A stretch of DNA of 64,000 bases from Leptolyngbya sp. NIES-3755 (GCA_001548435.1 AP017308.1:2241030-2305029), one strand, 5' to 3'; shown: positions 18,017 to 27,782, numbered from the stretch's first letter. Numbers and translations are program-made. Notes: generated from the letters alone by a model not told the origin.

Positions 18017-18182
18017 GCCCTCCGCTTCTTGGCTACCCTGTACACACAAGTCCTGGATCGCTTCGTTTCAATCGGCTTCAGCCCCCTAAATCCCCCAGAA
18101 TGGGGGATTTAGGGGGCGAAGGATCTGGGAAACGACAGATCTAATTGATTTGTGTGTACAGGGTAGCCAAGAAGCGGAGGGC
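18017..18182. mobile_element. Palindromic MITE-like element with perfect 33-bp terminal inverted repeats
   Basis: Bases 18017-18049 and 18150-18182 are exact reverse complements over 33 positions. An inner perfect palindrome has arms 18081-18097 and 18101-18117, around CCCCCTAAATCCCCC. The 166-bp unit has no gene and could fold into one long cruciform. Terminal repeats without coding content fit a miniature inverted-repeat element. No clear target duplication was seen. It lies between the convergent DUF2459 and HtrA genes, so it could also act as a two-way terminator. Confidence 0.75.
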
Positions 18183-18211
18183 TGGGACGAGAACAGATTC
18201 ATCGACTCAGA

Positions 18212-19390
18212 TTAGCTCGTCTGAGTGGGTAGCGCTTCAACTCGCACTGTTAAATTCATGTCTCGTCCTTGCCGTCTTACTCCTAGCTGGAGATTGTTCC
18301 CCACGCGGCTCTCTTGTACTTTGCGTTGTAGATCTTCCGAATTTTGAATCGATCGATCTCCCAAGCGTTTGATCACATCACCCGATCGCAGTCCTGCTCT
18401 TGCTGCGGGTGAATTTGGCATAACTCGCACCACGAGCACACCCCGTTCTTCCTCAACCGTTAATCCACTGTTCGGATCTTGATTGAGATTGCGCTTCACA
18501 TCTGGAGTTAATGTCAGCAACCGCACTCCTAGATAAGTATGTTCAACTCTTCCTGTTGCAATCAGTTGATCTGAAATTTGTTGCACTCGATGGATTGGAA
18601 TCGCAAACCCTAAGCCTTGTGCGCCTTGAATGATTGCAGTGTTCATTCCAATTACTTCGCCACGTGAATTGAGCAAAGGTCCGCCTGAATTTCCTGGATT
18701 GATAGCAGCATCAGTTTGAATAAAATCAACTCGCTTGTCAGCAACACCAATTTCACTACTCGATCGACCTGTGGCGCTAACAATTCCCATCGTGACAGTG
18801 TTCTCTAGTCCCAAAGGATTACCGATCGCAATCACCCATTCTCCCGGATTCAGTTGTTCTGAATTTCCTAAACGTGCGATCGGCAATTGATTGGCTTGAA
18901 TTCGCACGACTGCAACATCGGTCACTGGATCAGATCCAACCACTCGACCTTCAAAGGTGCGACCATCTTTTAAAATGACTGATACACGATCGGCACCCTC
19001 AACAACATGAGCATTGGTGAGAATTTTGCCATCTGCACTGATAATAAAGCCCGAACCTGTTCCATTAGAGCGTTCTGGTGCTCGATCGAATCCAAAAAAT
19101 CGCCGGAAAAAGGGATCAATTTGCTCAGAGGAACGCGATCGCGCTTCACGAGAGGCATTAATTTGCACCACGGCAGGTCCAACTTGCTCCACAATGTTCC
19201 TCACAAAATTCGGATCGGTCTGAATTGCTAGGGGATTGGCTGCAATAGCAGGTTCAGTCGGTACAGTCGTGCGTAAAATTTCTGTCATCTGGACGGCTCC
19301 GAATCCAAGCGATACCAGCGCGATCGACATCAAAATTTTTCTACCCAACATCGTTCTACCTAAATCAAGAAACAACTGGTGAAAGCTCAC
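18212..19390 (-). CDS. HtrA/Deg-family periplasmic serine protease with PDZ domain
   Basis: A 392-residue trypsin-like protease. An N-terminal hydrophobic anchor is followed by the protease domain with catalytic His (TNAHVV), Asp (TDVAVVRI) and Ser (GNSGGPL). One C-terminal PDZ domain follows (about 290-385, LGVRLL to GDVIKRLGDR). This is the HhoA/HhoB/HtrA layout of cyanobacteria, for protein quality control in the periplasm or thylakoid lumen. The start is GTG 19390 or ATG 19351; neither has a strong ribosome site. It lies 47 bases after the histidine kinase gene on the same strand, suggesting control by that two-component system. Confidence 0.92.
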   Translation of the reverse strand: MSFHQLFLDLGRTMLGRKILMSIALVSLGFGAVQMTEILRTTVPTEPAIAANPLAIQTDPNFVRNIVEQVGPAVVQINASREARSRSSEQIDPFFRRFFGFDRAPERSNGTGSGFIISADGKILTNAHVVEGADRVSVILKDGRTFEGRVVGSDPVTDVAVVRIQANQLPIARLGNSEQLNPGEWVIAIGNPLGLENTVTMGIVSATGRSSSEIGVADKRVDFIQTDAAINPGNSGGPLLNSRGEVIGMNTAIIQGAQGLGFAIPIHRVQQISDQLIATGRVEHTYLGVRLLTLTPDVKRNLNQDPNSGLTVEEERGVLVVRVMPNSPAARAGLRSGDVIKRLGDRSIQNSEDLQRKVQESRVGNNLQLGVRRQGRDMNLTVRVEALPTQTS

Positions 19391-19437
19391 GCATTTCTAG
19401 CTTAGGAAGTGAAATTAAGAAAATGATGAGAACCCGC

Positions 19438-20805
19438 TCACGCTATAGGCAACTGAACTGTGAATGTAGTGATTCCTGATTGACTGGAAGCCTCGATCGT
19501 TCCTCTATGTCGTCGAATCATCTCCTGCACGATCGCGAGTCCTAATCCTGCTCCAGATTGCAATCGTGCAGAATCTACCCGATAAAACCGTTCAAACAGA
19601 TAGGGGAGATGTTCTGCTGAGATCCCTGATCCTGTATTGCTCACATCAATCTGAATTTCACGCCCCTGAATTCCTGAGCAAAGCCGCACAACTCCAGTGT
19701 TTGGCGCGTATTTCACAGCATTATCGAGAAGATTCAGAAATGAACTGGTGAGATGATCCGGATCTCCCTTGACCCAGAGTTCAGGTACTAAATCAGTGAT
19801 CACTGTAATTTCTTTCGCATCCGCTAAGGGTTGTATCTGTTCAACAATTACTTCTAGTAGATCACTCAAGTTCACCCTTTGCATTTCAAACGGAAGCTGC
19901 CCCTGATCAATTTTGGCAAGGAGAAGCAACCCATTCGTGAGGCGAATTAAGCGATCGACTTCCTGTCCTAGTTTTTGCAGTGTTTGATTGTACTCTTCTT
20001 GGCTGCGTAGTCGGCTCTGGGTGACTTCAAGCTGTCCTTTGATCACCGTTAAAGGAGTTCTGAGTTCGTGAGCCGCATCGGCGGTAAAGCGTTGTTCTCG
20101 ATCGAATGCTCCTTGTAATCGATCAAGCATTTGATCAAAGGTGATAGCTAATTGTCCAACCTCGTCACTCGCACCTTGATAGTGAATTCGTTGGCTCAAA
20201 TCCGTTGCCGTAATTGCCTGAGCAGTGCGTGTGATTTCTCGAATCGGAGAAAGCGCTCGATTGGATAGAAATAATCCTCCCAGAACAGTAACAATTAGAA
20301 TCAACGGTAAGTTGAGTAATAGTTCTGTGGGCAACTCTTGAGCAATGTCTTCCAGCGGTTCTAAAGATTGTGCAATTTGGAACCAGCCGATCGTGCGCCC
20401 CGATCGAATCACAGGTTGACTAATCAATCGCCAATCAATGCCCTCAGTTGCGATCGTCATATAGCCGCCAGTGTTAGGAACCCGAATCGGCACATCCTGA
20501 TAACGACCAAAACCATCGATTACTTGACCCGTTGGAGTAATCAGACGAGCCGCTAACCCTAGTTGACTCAATCGTGAGGCAGTCTGACGCTGCCCAGGTG
20601 TTTGCTCAAATGCTAATACCGTTTTTTGATCCAGATAAACCAGTGATTGAGCCGAAGCAATCTGAAGTGCTGTGTCCGCCTTCACCATCAATTTGCGCTC
20701 TAGCCGAAAGTAGAGATAGCCTGCGGTACTTCCAAGAGTGAGTGCCAATAGCAGAACATACCATACAGCAAGTTGAATTCGGACAGGAATTCGATTCCAG
20801 CGCAT
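19438..20805 (-). CDS. Two-component sensor histidine kinase
   Basis: A 455-residue membrane kinase. Two transmembrane segments (about 12-32 and 155-177) flank a periplasmic sensor domain. They are followed by HAMP (about 178-230), HisKA with the phosphoacceptor in AAHELRTPL, and HATPase_c with the N, G1 and G2 boxes (NLLDNAVKYA, SNTGSGIS, GAGLGLAIV). It is preceded by its response regulator, three bases away, and followed by an htrA gene. Envelope stress sensing is inferred from that neighbour. Confidence 0.92.
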   Translation of the reverse strand: MRWNRIPVRIQLAVWYVLLLALTLGSTAGYLYFRLERKLMVKADTALQIASAQSLVYLDQKTVLAFEQTPGQRQTASRLSQLGLAARLITPTGQVIDGFGRYQDVPIRVPNTGGYMTIATEGIDWRLISQPVIRSGRTIGWFQIAQSLEPLEDIAQELPTELLLNLPLILIVTVLGGLFLSNRALSPIREITRTAQAITATDLSQRIHYQGASDEVGQLAITFDQMLDRLQGAFDREQRFTADAAHELRTPLTVIKGQLEVTQSRLRSQEEYNQTLQKLGQEVDRLIRLTNGLLLLAKIDQGQLPFEMQRVNLSDLLEVIVEQIQPLADAKEITVITDLVPELWVKGDPDHLTSSFLNLLDNAVKYAPNTGVVRLCSGIQGREIQIDVSNTGSGISAEHLPYLFERFYRVDSARLQSGAGLGLAIVQEMIRRHRGTIEASSQSGITTFTVQLPIA

Positions 20806-20808
20806 AGT

Positions 20809-21483
20809 CTAACCTTCCGCACTCAAACGATAGCCCACTCCTCTAACTGTATGTAAAAGGGGTGGATCAAATCCTCGATCGATTTTGCGCCGGAGATATC
20901 CAACATAGACATCGACCACATTGGAATCCCCATAGAAATCAAAATTCCAAATGTGTTCTGTAATCTGATCGCGAGTCAAGACTTGCCGAGGATGGCGCAT
21001 AAAGTACTCTAGCAACGTAAATTCTTTTGGGCTGAGATCAATCCGTTGACCTGCCCGACTGACTTCGCGAAGTGCAACATCCATCGTTAAGTCCGCAACT
21101 TGCAGAATGGTACCACTTTGGAGCGGTGGACGACGCAACAATGCCCGTAATCGTGCCAACAATTCGGTAAATGCAAAAGGTTTGGCTAAATAATCGTCTG
21201 CCCCTGCATCTAATCCTTTGACTCGATCTTCCACACCATCACGAGCGGTCAGCAGCAATACAGGCGATTTAATTTGTTTCGATCGCAGTCGCCGCAAAAG
21301 TTGTAATCCATCGAGTTCAGGCAGCATAATATCTAGCACAATGACATCGTACTCAGCGGAGGCAGCATAGTCCCACCCGCTTTGTCCATCTGATGCAACA
21401 TCCACTGCATAACCCGCCTCTGTTAAGCCTTGTCGGACAAATTGAGCAATTCCCGGTTCATCTTCAACGAGTAAGACGCGCAT
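20809..21483 (-). CDS. OmpR-family response regulator
   Basis: A 224-residue DNA-binding regulator. The receiver has the acidic pair in VEDE, the phosphorylated Asp in VIVLDIMLPELDG, Thr in LLLTARD and Lys in YLAKPF. A winged-helix domain follows (LSPKEFTLLEYFMRHP, HIWNFDF, VDVYVGYLRRKI). ATG 21483 begins the canonical MRVLLVEDE; an in-frame start 13 codons upstream is less likely. AAAGGA lies nine bases before. It is first in a regulator-kinase-htrA unit. Confidence 0.93.
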   Translation of the reverse strand: MRVLLVEDEPGIAQFVRQGLTEAGYAVDVASDGQSGWDYAASAEYDVIVLDIMLPELDGLQLLRRLRSKQIKSPVLLLTARDGVEDRVKGLDAGADDYLAKPFAFTELLARLRALLRRPPLQSGTILQVADLTMDVALREVSRAGQRIDLSPKEFTLLEYFMRHPRQVLTRDQITEHIWNFDFYGDSNVVDVYVGYLRRKIDRGFDPPLLHTVRGVGYRLSAEG

Positions 21484-21608
21484 CGATCGCGATCCTTTTG
21501 AAAAATTAGCTTGCCATTTCAAACCAATTTTAGCTTGCTAAGGGAATGGTAGATGCGGTGCACTCAGGTTAGCTAGAGAGTCAATATCTACCAGAACGTT
21601 GAACCGTC

Positions 21609-22088
21609 TTAGACATGTGGACAAGACACTCCCTCAGTGCTGATTGGCTCGATTTTTTCGGTTTTCGTATTTGCTCTCCAAGCTCGAACAATCTTTGTCC
21701 GAATATCATCGTCGGTCGCTTCTGCGATCGCAAGAATTTCCCGATCGTTGACTCCATTCAACCGACAGAAAGCAAAGTGCAAGGCTTGTGATCTGGGAAA
21801 TGTCGGCAGTTCCATCACGTCCACTACCCGCACCGGAACTGCTCCGCCCGCCTTCCACGGGAGCGCTTTGTTGAACCAAACCATCCTAGTATTTCCTCGC
21901 TGCACAAGATCAGTCCGATATCGCCCCCCTTTCACAACCCAGCCTCCGTTGTCTTTGAAGCCCTGAGGAAGAGTTCGATAGCTTAGCCCAATGTAAGAGC
22001 GAAGATTCGGTTGAGCAGGTTGGCTCAAAGCTGGAAGGATTGGACTCAGTAAGATTCCAAGCAAAGAGAGAGTTAGTAAACGTTTCAT
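21609..22088 (-). CDS. Secreted hypothetical protein
   Basis: A 159-residue protein with a typical signal peptide (KRLLTLSLLGILLSPILPALS) cut near residue 22. The mature domain has two cysteines (AFCRLNG and VSCPHV). I do not recognise the family. It lies upstream of the two-component operon on the same strand with about 125 bases between, so it may be independently transcribed. Confidence 0.65.
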   Translation of the reverse strand: MKRLLTLSLLGILLSPILPALSQPAQPNLRSYIGLSYRTLPQGFKDNGGWVVKGGRYRTDLVQRGNTRMVWFNKALPWKAGGAVPVRVVDVMELPTFPRSQALHFAFCRLNGVNDREILAIAEATDDDIRTKIVRAWRANTKTEKIEPISTEGVSCPHV

Positions 22089-22313
22089 TAGGAATCCTCC
22101 AAATTTAGCGATCGAGCTTTTAGCGCAGTTCTACAACGAGATAATAATTACTAATTCGCCATCGATTCTAAAATTCCGCAAAATCGCTCAAACTATCAAC
22201 TGCAATGATTACGATCGACTTTAGAGCGATTCGACTGATTCGCAAATTGTAAAGAGATTTCAAATCCCAAAAATTCGAGGTTAAGCTATCAATGAAATTC
22301 CTAGCATTCACAG

Positions 22314-23282
22314 ATGCAAAGTCCTTCACCGATTCTCTCATCTCCTCCGCTTGCGATTTCCACCCGACAACTTACTAAACGATTCGATCAACGCGCTGTT
22401 GTTAGCGATGTTCATCTCGACATTGTCAGCGGCGAAGTTTATGGCTTGATCGGTCCCAATGGAGCCGGAAAAACGACTCTAATTCGGATGTTAGCACTCA
22501 TTGAAGAACCCACGATCGGAGAAATCACCTTTAGCGGGCAGCGCTTTCACCCGCGAAAATTCCCAGAAATCAAGCGTTATTTGGGCTATCTTCCCGATGA
22601 TTTCCCACTGTATGACGATCTTAATGTCTGGGACTATCTTGATTATTTCGCCAGATTGTATCGTTTGAAAGAACCGCATCGATCGCAAAGATTGTACGAA
22701 GTCCTCGAACTCGTTCAACTCACACACAAACGCAATGCTCGAATTGCAACCCTTTCGCGTGGGATGAAACAGCGATTGGGACTCGCCAGAACTGTACTTC
22801 ATGAACCGATGATTTTGCTTTTGGATGAACCAGTATCAGGACTCGATCCGATCGCCAGAATGCAGTTCCGTGACATTATCAAAACGCTGCAATCCGCTGG
22901 CATGACAATTTTAATTTCCTCACATGTCTTAAGCGATTTAGCAGAACTTTGCACCTCGATCGGCATTATGGAACTTGGCTATCTGGTTGAAAGTGCATCG
23001 CTTCAGGAGTTGTATCGTCGTCTCAGTCGGCAGCAAATCTTAATTTCGACCTTGGGATCATTGAGTGATCTCAAGCGAGAACTTCAACAGTTTTCGTTTA
23101 TTCAGGGCATCGAACCACAGTCAGACAAACAACTCAAAGTTGAATTTGCAGGAGATCAAGCGGCGTGTGCAGACTTGCTGCGATCGCTGATTGAGGCTGG
23201 AATTCCTCTGACTGAGTTTCACTGTACACAAGACGATCTCGAAACCATTTTCCTTAAACTTGGACATCAACAGGCATCGTAA
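22314..23282 (+). CDS. ABC transporter ATP-binding protein
   Basis: A 322-residue ATPase with Walker A GPNGAGKTT, signature LSRGMKQR and Walker B LLLDEPVSGLDP, followed by a C-terminal regulatory segment. It resembles the CcmA/GldA type of exporter ATPase that pairs with a separate permease. The permease gene starts three bases later. The cargo is unknown. Confidence 0.9.
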   Translation: MQSPSPILSSPPLAISTRQLTKRFDQRAVVSDVHLDIVSGEVYGLIGPNGAGKTTLIRMLALIEEPTIGEITFSGQRFHPRKFPEIKRYLGYLPDDFPLYDDLNVWDYLDYFARLYRLKEPHRSQRLYEVLELVQLTHKRNARIATLSRGMKQRLGLARTVLHEPMILLLDEPVSGLDPIARMQFRDIIKTLQSAGMTILISSHVLSDLAELCTSIGIMELGYLVESASLQELYRRLSRQQILISTLGSLSDLKRELQQFSFIQGIEPQSDKQLKVEFAGDQAACADLLRSLIEAGIPLTEFHCTQDDLETIFLKLGHQQAS

Positions 23283-23284
23283 CT

Positions 23285-24937
23285 ATGTTGGATTACGTTG
23301 GAAATCTCAATCCTCAATTGCTCCGGGAGCTTAAAGGGCGACTGACTTGGCGCACCGTATTGGCAGTGATCAGTTTGTCGATCGTGGCTCAAGTGCTTTT
23401 ATTTCTGTCCTTTTATACGCAGCTTCCAACGCCAGAAAACTTTCATTACTCTTGGTACTGCTCTCAACTAATCGATGGTGTGATGACACGGGGTTGCTAT
23501 GACAATCCCAGTAACTTCGTGATCGATTGGGTATTTTGGTGGCAGCAGATGGCACAAACGCTTTACACAGCCATTCCCTTTCTCTTAATCGCTCCTGGAA
23601 CGTATCTGTTACTTAGTGATTTGCAAAACGAGGAACGTCATGGAACGCTTGATTTTGTGCGCTTAAGTCCACAATCGGCAACGACAATTTTGCTCGGTAA
23701 AATTCTGGGTGTTCCGATCTTGGTGTATTGCGCGATCGCGTCTCTGATTCCTTTTCACCTCCTCACCACTCTGAGGGGATCGGTGTCAATCAGCTACTTT
23801 CTCAGTTTTTACCTAGTCATTGCAGCAGGAGCATTTTTAATTTTTAGCTTCACTTTACTGTTTGGATTTTTCAGTAAATCGATTCTAAAACATTCCGCTC
23901 AAGCACTTGGGGTCACGATCGTTTATGTCTTGATCGTGAGTTCTTTATATGTATCGGGTTATCTAATGTGGAATTCAGAAACCACTTGGAAAGCTTTGCT
24001 ACAACAGCCAATCATCTATTTCACAAACTATGGCGATTCGTACTGGACATGGTACGGATTGCAGATTAGTAAAAATATCGCGATCGCGCATTTATTCACG
24101 CTGACGAACGTTGCCATCCTCTGTGCCTGGATTTGGCAAGGGTTAATTCGATGTTTCCATCAACCCAATGCAACCATTCTGCGAAAACGTCAGAGCTATG
24201 GATTAGTTCTGTACCTTCAAATTGTTGTTTTAGGGCTTGGCATTCAAGATCAAAAATCTCCACTCACATCCGATCAAGCCTTCGGTCTAATCTGGATGGC
24301 GATCGTGATGAATTTGCTAATTTTCCTCACACTCATCGCAATTCTCACTCCTCAGCGTCAAGCCGTGATGGATTGGGCAAGATATCGCCGCAGCCAACCC
24401 CGCAGATCATCCCTGCTCAAAGATCTATTGCTGCATGATCAAAGTCCAGTCGGATTGTCGATCGCTTTAAATTTAGCGATCGCCTTTGTGATGTGGGGGC
24501 TTGTGTTCAGTTTCGAGCACAAATGGGTTGAGGGTCGAGAACAAACTGCAATTATGCTGGTGTTTCTGAGTCTCACCTTAATAGCGTTGTATGCGTCGAT
24601 CGTGCAGTGGATTGTGATTCAAAAAACGCGGAATCGGAACTTTATCGCGATCGGTCTGATTGTTCTACTCACTTTCGTTCCCGCTCTCTTCGCCGCCCTA
24701 TTGTCACTAAGAGGTTTAATTTCAGGCTCATTGAGAGACAGTGTGATTCTCGCCTCTCCGTTTCTCTGGACGTTGGCATCAAGCGAAATATCATTGTCGA
24801 TTTGGAGTTCTTTGATTGCTCAGTTCAGTTTAATGGCTGGAATCAATGCGCTAATTGTTCGACAAGTCCATCACATCGGAGCATCTGAATTAAAAGCGAG
24901 TCAATCAGCAAAATTGCTCTCATCTCCTGAGCAGTAA
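23285..24937 (+). CDS. ABC transporter permease, multi-span
   Basis: A 550-residue membrane protein with about a dozen hydrophobic segments, among them RTVLAVISLSIVAQVLLF and LVFLSLTLIALYASIV. The segment LQNEERHGTLDFVRLSP is common in ABC-2 type permeases that bind a cytosolic ATPase. It follows its ATPase gene by three bases, so the pair forms an export system. Confidence 0.82.
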   Translation: MLDYVGNLNPQLLRELKGRLTWRTVLAVISLSIVAQVLLFLSFYTQLPTPENFHYSWYCSQLIDGVMTRGCYDNPSNFVIDWVFWWQQMAQTLYTAIPFLLIAPGTYLLLSDLQNEERHGTLDFVRLSPQSATTILLGKILGVPILVYCAIASLIPFHLLTTLRGSVSISYFLSFYLVIAAGAFLIFSFTLLFGFFSKSILKHSAQALGVTIVYVLIVSSLYVSGYLMWNSETTWKALLQQPIIYFTNYGDSYWTWYGLQISKNIAIAHLFTLTNVAILCAWIWQGLIRCFHQPNATILRKRQSYGLVLYLQIVVLGLGIQDQKSPLTSDQAFGLIWMAIVMNLLIFLTLIAILTPQRQAVMDWARYRRSQPRRSSLLKDLLLHDQSPVGLSIALNLAIAFVMWGLVFSFEHKWVEGREQTAIMLVFLSLTLIALYASIVQWIVIQKTRNRNFIAIGLIVLLTFVPALFAALLSLRGLISGSLRDSVILASPFLWTLASSEISLSIWSSLIAQFSLMAGINALIVRQVHHIGASELKASQSAKLLSSPEQ

Positions 24938-25073
24938 AACAGCACTTCAACTTCTTGCACTGAGGATCGATCGGGAAACAGTTTCTCGATCGATTTTTCA
25001 GAAATTAACAAACCTATCGCGATGTCGGAGTTTATTGATAGGCTTGACTCTGCCACAAGAAATTCACACAAAG

Positions 25074-26474
25074 ATGACCGACCAAGACGAATTGTTATCA
25101 AAAGCATTCCATCTGATCAATCAATACCTGGAGGAAAATTCTGATACAGCCATTCCAGTGGTGAATTACCTCAAACCAGAATTGCTTAAAACTAAAATCG
25201 ATCTATCAATTCCTGATCAGGGAGTATCGATCGACAAATTCCTGAGTCTGTTAGAAACTTACCTTCACTACAGCGTCAGAACCGGACATCGCCAATTTTT
25301 CAATCAGCTATTCTCTGGGTTTAATCTACCTGGATTTCTCGGCGAGGTCTTCACAAGCTTAACGAATACCTCAATGGCAACCTACGAAATTGCTCCCGTC
25401 GCAACATTGATCGAGCAAGCGTTAATTAAGGAAATGAATTCGTGGATTGGCTTTCACGGTGAAGGAACATTTGTCACAGGTGGCAGTAATGCGAATTTAG
25501 TCGCAATGTTATGTGCAAGAAATCGAGCCTTTCCAGAAGCGAAATATCAAGGACTCTCACAACGTGCTGTGGTATTCGTTTCAGACCAAGCTCACTATTC
25601 TTTCCTCAAAGCAGCGAATGTTCTTGGGATCGGATTGAACAATGTGAGCAAAGTCAAAACTGATGCAAAAGGGAGCATGATTCCTAATGAGCTTGAACGT
25701 GCGATCGCGCTCACTCTCGCATCTGGTCAAACTCCCTTTTTTGTTGCTGCAACTGCGGGTACAACTGTGCTTGGAGCTTTCGATCCGCTTCCTGAAATTG
25801 CTCAGATTGCTCAGAAACACCAACTTTGGTTTCACGTCGATGGAGCCTGGGGCGGAGCAGCAATTTTTAGCGATCGTGCTGCTTCTCTACTTCAAGGTTG
25901 TGAATTAGCAGATTCATTCACTTGGGATGCTCACAAACTCATGAGGCTTCCTTTAATTTGCTCTGCAATTCTCATTAATCATCAAGGCGTTCTCTCTCAA
26001 ACCGTTTCTAATGCGGATACTGATTATCTATTTCATGATCACGAAGACTCTGAGTATGATTTGGGTCTAACCTCGCTGCAATGTGGTAGAAAAGCGGATG
26101 CTGTAAAACTTTGGCTGGCATGGCAGTACTATGGAAAACAAGGCTATCAACAGCAGATGAATCGATTGTTAGAACTCGCTCAGTATGCAACTCAGAAAGT
26201 AATGGATTGTTCAGAACTAGAGTTAATCGCTCCGACACAATTTCTCAACATCTGTTTTCGCTATGTTCCAAACGATCGATCGGACATTGATCATTTCAAT
26301 CTAGCGTTACGCGATCGCTTAGTCAAAAGCGGAAAAAGCCTAGTGAATTATGCGTCGGTTAACGAAAAAACAATTTTTCGCCTAATTCTTGCGAATCCTG
26401 AAATTACGCCAGTGGATCTCGATCGCTTCTTCGACAACCTTTTAGAGGCTGCAAATCGCGGTTCCGCCTCTTAA
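25074..26474 (+). CDS. PLP-dependent group II amino acid decarboxylase
   Basis: A 466-residue cytosolic enzyme of the pyridoxal-dependent decarboxylase family. FVTGGSNANLVAM binds the cofactor phosphate. HVDGAWGGAA carries the Asp that pairs with the PLP ring nitrogen. TWDAHKLM holds the Schiff-base lysine. Members act on aspartate, glutamate, cysteine sulfinate or 2,4-diaminobutyrate; sequence alone does not settle which. ATG 25074 is preferred over a TTG at 25035. It stands alone in orientation with the ABC genes. Confidence 0.87.
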   Translation: MTDQDELLSKAFHLINQYLEENSDTAIPVVNYLKPELLKTKIDLSIPDQGVSIDKFLSLLETYLHYSVRTGHRQFFNQLFSGFNLPGFLGEVFTSLTNTSMATYEIAPVATLIEQALIKEMNSWIGFHGEGTFVTGGSNANLVAMLCARNRAFPEAKYQGLSQRAVVFVSDQAHYSFLKAANVLGIGLNNVSKVKTDAKGSMIPNELERAIALTLASGQTPFFVAATAGTTVLGAFDPLPEIAQIAQKHQLWFHVDGAWGGAAIFSDRAASLLQGCELADSFTWDAHKLMRLPLICSAILINHQGVLSQTVSNADTDYLFHDHEDSEYDLGLTSLQCGRKADAVKLWLAWQYYGKQGYQQQMNRLLELAQYATQKVMDCSELELIAPTQFLNICFRYVPNDRSDIDHFNLALRDRLVKSGKSLVNYASVNEKTIFRLILANPEITPVDLDRFFDNLLEAANRGSAS

Positions 26475-26597
26475 ATTCTTCTAAGATCCAAAATCTTGCG
26501 CTTCAAAAAACATCTACCAATTTTTACGAAATTCCTCAACACAATTCACAACAAAATGGTATAAGGACAGAATTAAAGCTGTATCGGCTCGAAAAGA

Positions 26598-27290
26598 ATG
26601 ACTGAACTCGATTTCGTTCTATTGACAGTCTATTTTTTGTGCGTCACCTACGTGCTCTACCAAATGGTGACTTCATTTAATGATGAATTTACCATCTGGC
26701 TAGATCAAGCCCATCTTGATGAACAACTCGAAACCCTCAACTTAAAAGACACCATTGGGATCAGCTTCAAATTCGAGAACCGATACGAGTTTGACAAACT
26801 CAAAAAACTCCAGATTCGCATCGCCAACAAATCCAAAGAGCAAGCCATCTACGTGGATTGGGACTACTGTGCGATGACCGATCAATATGAACCTCCTCGA
26901 TCGCGTCGTATCACTCGCGGAGTCGCTGGAAATCCGACCGATGTGTTTCCCCGCCAAGCCTTTAGCGCGATCGCTCCTGGCAAAACCCTAATGGAAGACA
27001 TCTTCGCTGAGGATATGCTATCTCGTAAAGACGGCAACAGCGCCCTCCAAGGAGATGCCACCGTTCTCGACTTCAAAAAACCCGCGAAGATAGCTCCTGC
27101 CCCAAAGAAAAAGCTTTATCAACAATTCATGAACGGTGAAGCGCTGTTCAAATTTGATCTTTACCTAGTGCTACGCTTCATGGGATTTGGCACTTCAGCA
27201 GGTGGCAATCAAGTCTCGATCGTCTGTCGTCTAAATGTGCGTAAACTCGACTGGACCGCCGGACTCCCCTGGAATCCCAAAAAACCCTAA
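26598..27290 (+). CDS. Conserved cyanobacterial membrane-anchored hypothetical protein
   Basis: A 230-residue protein with one N-terminal transmembrane helix (FVLLTVYFLCVTYVLYQMV). The soluble part carries the segment IGISFKFENRYEFDKLKKL and a basic Lys-Pro stretch near residue 170 (KKPAKIAPAPKKK). It ends with VSIVCRLNVRKLDW. It looks like a cyanobacteria-specific protein without assigned function. It is immediately upstream of rnpB. Confidence 0.65.
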   Translation: MTELDFVLLTVYFLCVTYVLYQMVTSFNDEFTIWLDQAHLDEQLETLNLKDTIGISFKFENRYEFDKLKKLQIRIANKSKEQAIYVDWDYCAMTDQYEPPRSRRITRGVAGNPTDVFPRQAFSAIAPGKTLMEDIFAEDMLSRKDGNSALQGDATVLDFKKPAKIAPAPKKKLYQQFMNGEALFKFDLYLVLRFMGFGTSAGGNQVSIVCRLNVRKLDWTAGLPWNPKKP

Positions 27291-27313
27291 CTGCGATCGG
27301 CTAAACTCTAGAT

Positions 27314-27782
27314 CGGAGAAGAGTCAGCGAGGCGGTTGCGGATTCGATCAGAATCTGAGGAAAGTCCGGACTCCCAAAAACCCAGACTTGCTGGATAACG
27401 CCCAGTGCGCGTGAGCGTGAGGAAAGTGCCACAGAAAAATACCGCCAAGAGGTACGGGGTGCGGGGTGCGGGGTGCGAGGGGATGAACCCTCATACCTCA
27501 CACCTCATACCTCACACCTCTTCTGGTAAGGGTGCAAAGGTGCGGTAAGAGCGCACCAGCAGTATCGAGAGGTACTGGCTCGGTAAACCCCGGTCGGGAG
27601 CAAGGTCGGACGAAACAAAGGTTGGGTTTTTTCCTGTTTCGACAGCTTACAGACTTCTTCGGAAGCGAGGTGAGCGTGAACCGCTTGAGGTTGGAGGCAA
27701 CTTCGATCCCAGATAGATAACTGCCCTCCGTTGCAATTTGCAGCGCGAGAACAGAATCCGGCTTATGTCTAACTCTTCTCTT
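27314..27782 (+). ncRNA. rnpB: RNase P RNA (type A) with expanded P12
   Basis: The universal core blocks are present: GAGGAAAGTCCGGACTCC near the 5' end, and AGATAGATAACTGCCCTC near the 3' end. P1 is formed by GAGAAGAGT (27316-27324) and ACTCTTCTC (27772-27780), which sets the ends to within a few bases. The RNA is the catalytic part of tRNA 5' processing. Between about 27450 and 27521 the P12 arm is enlarged by heptad repeats. It is long for a cyanobacterial rnpB because of this insertion. Confidence 0.95.
27449..27521 (+). repeat. Heptad repeats (STRR type) forming an extended P12 helix of rnpB
   Basis: Three copies of GGGGTGC (27456-27476) face a complementary run of CCTCATA/CCTCACA heptads (27488-27520) across a GATGAA loop. 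The two arms are each about 33 bases and pair along their length with G-U wobbles and a few mismatches. Heptad short tandem repeats at this place in rnpB are known from other filamentous cyanobacteria. Confidence 0.85.
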
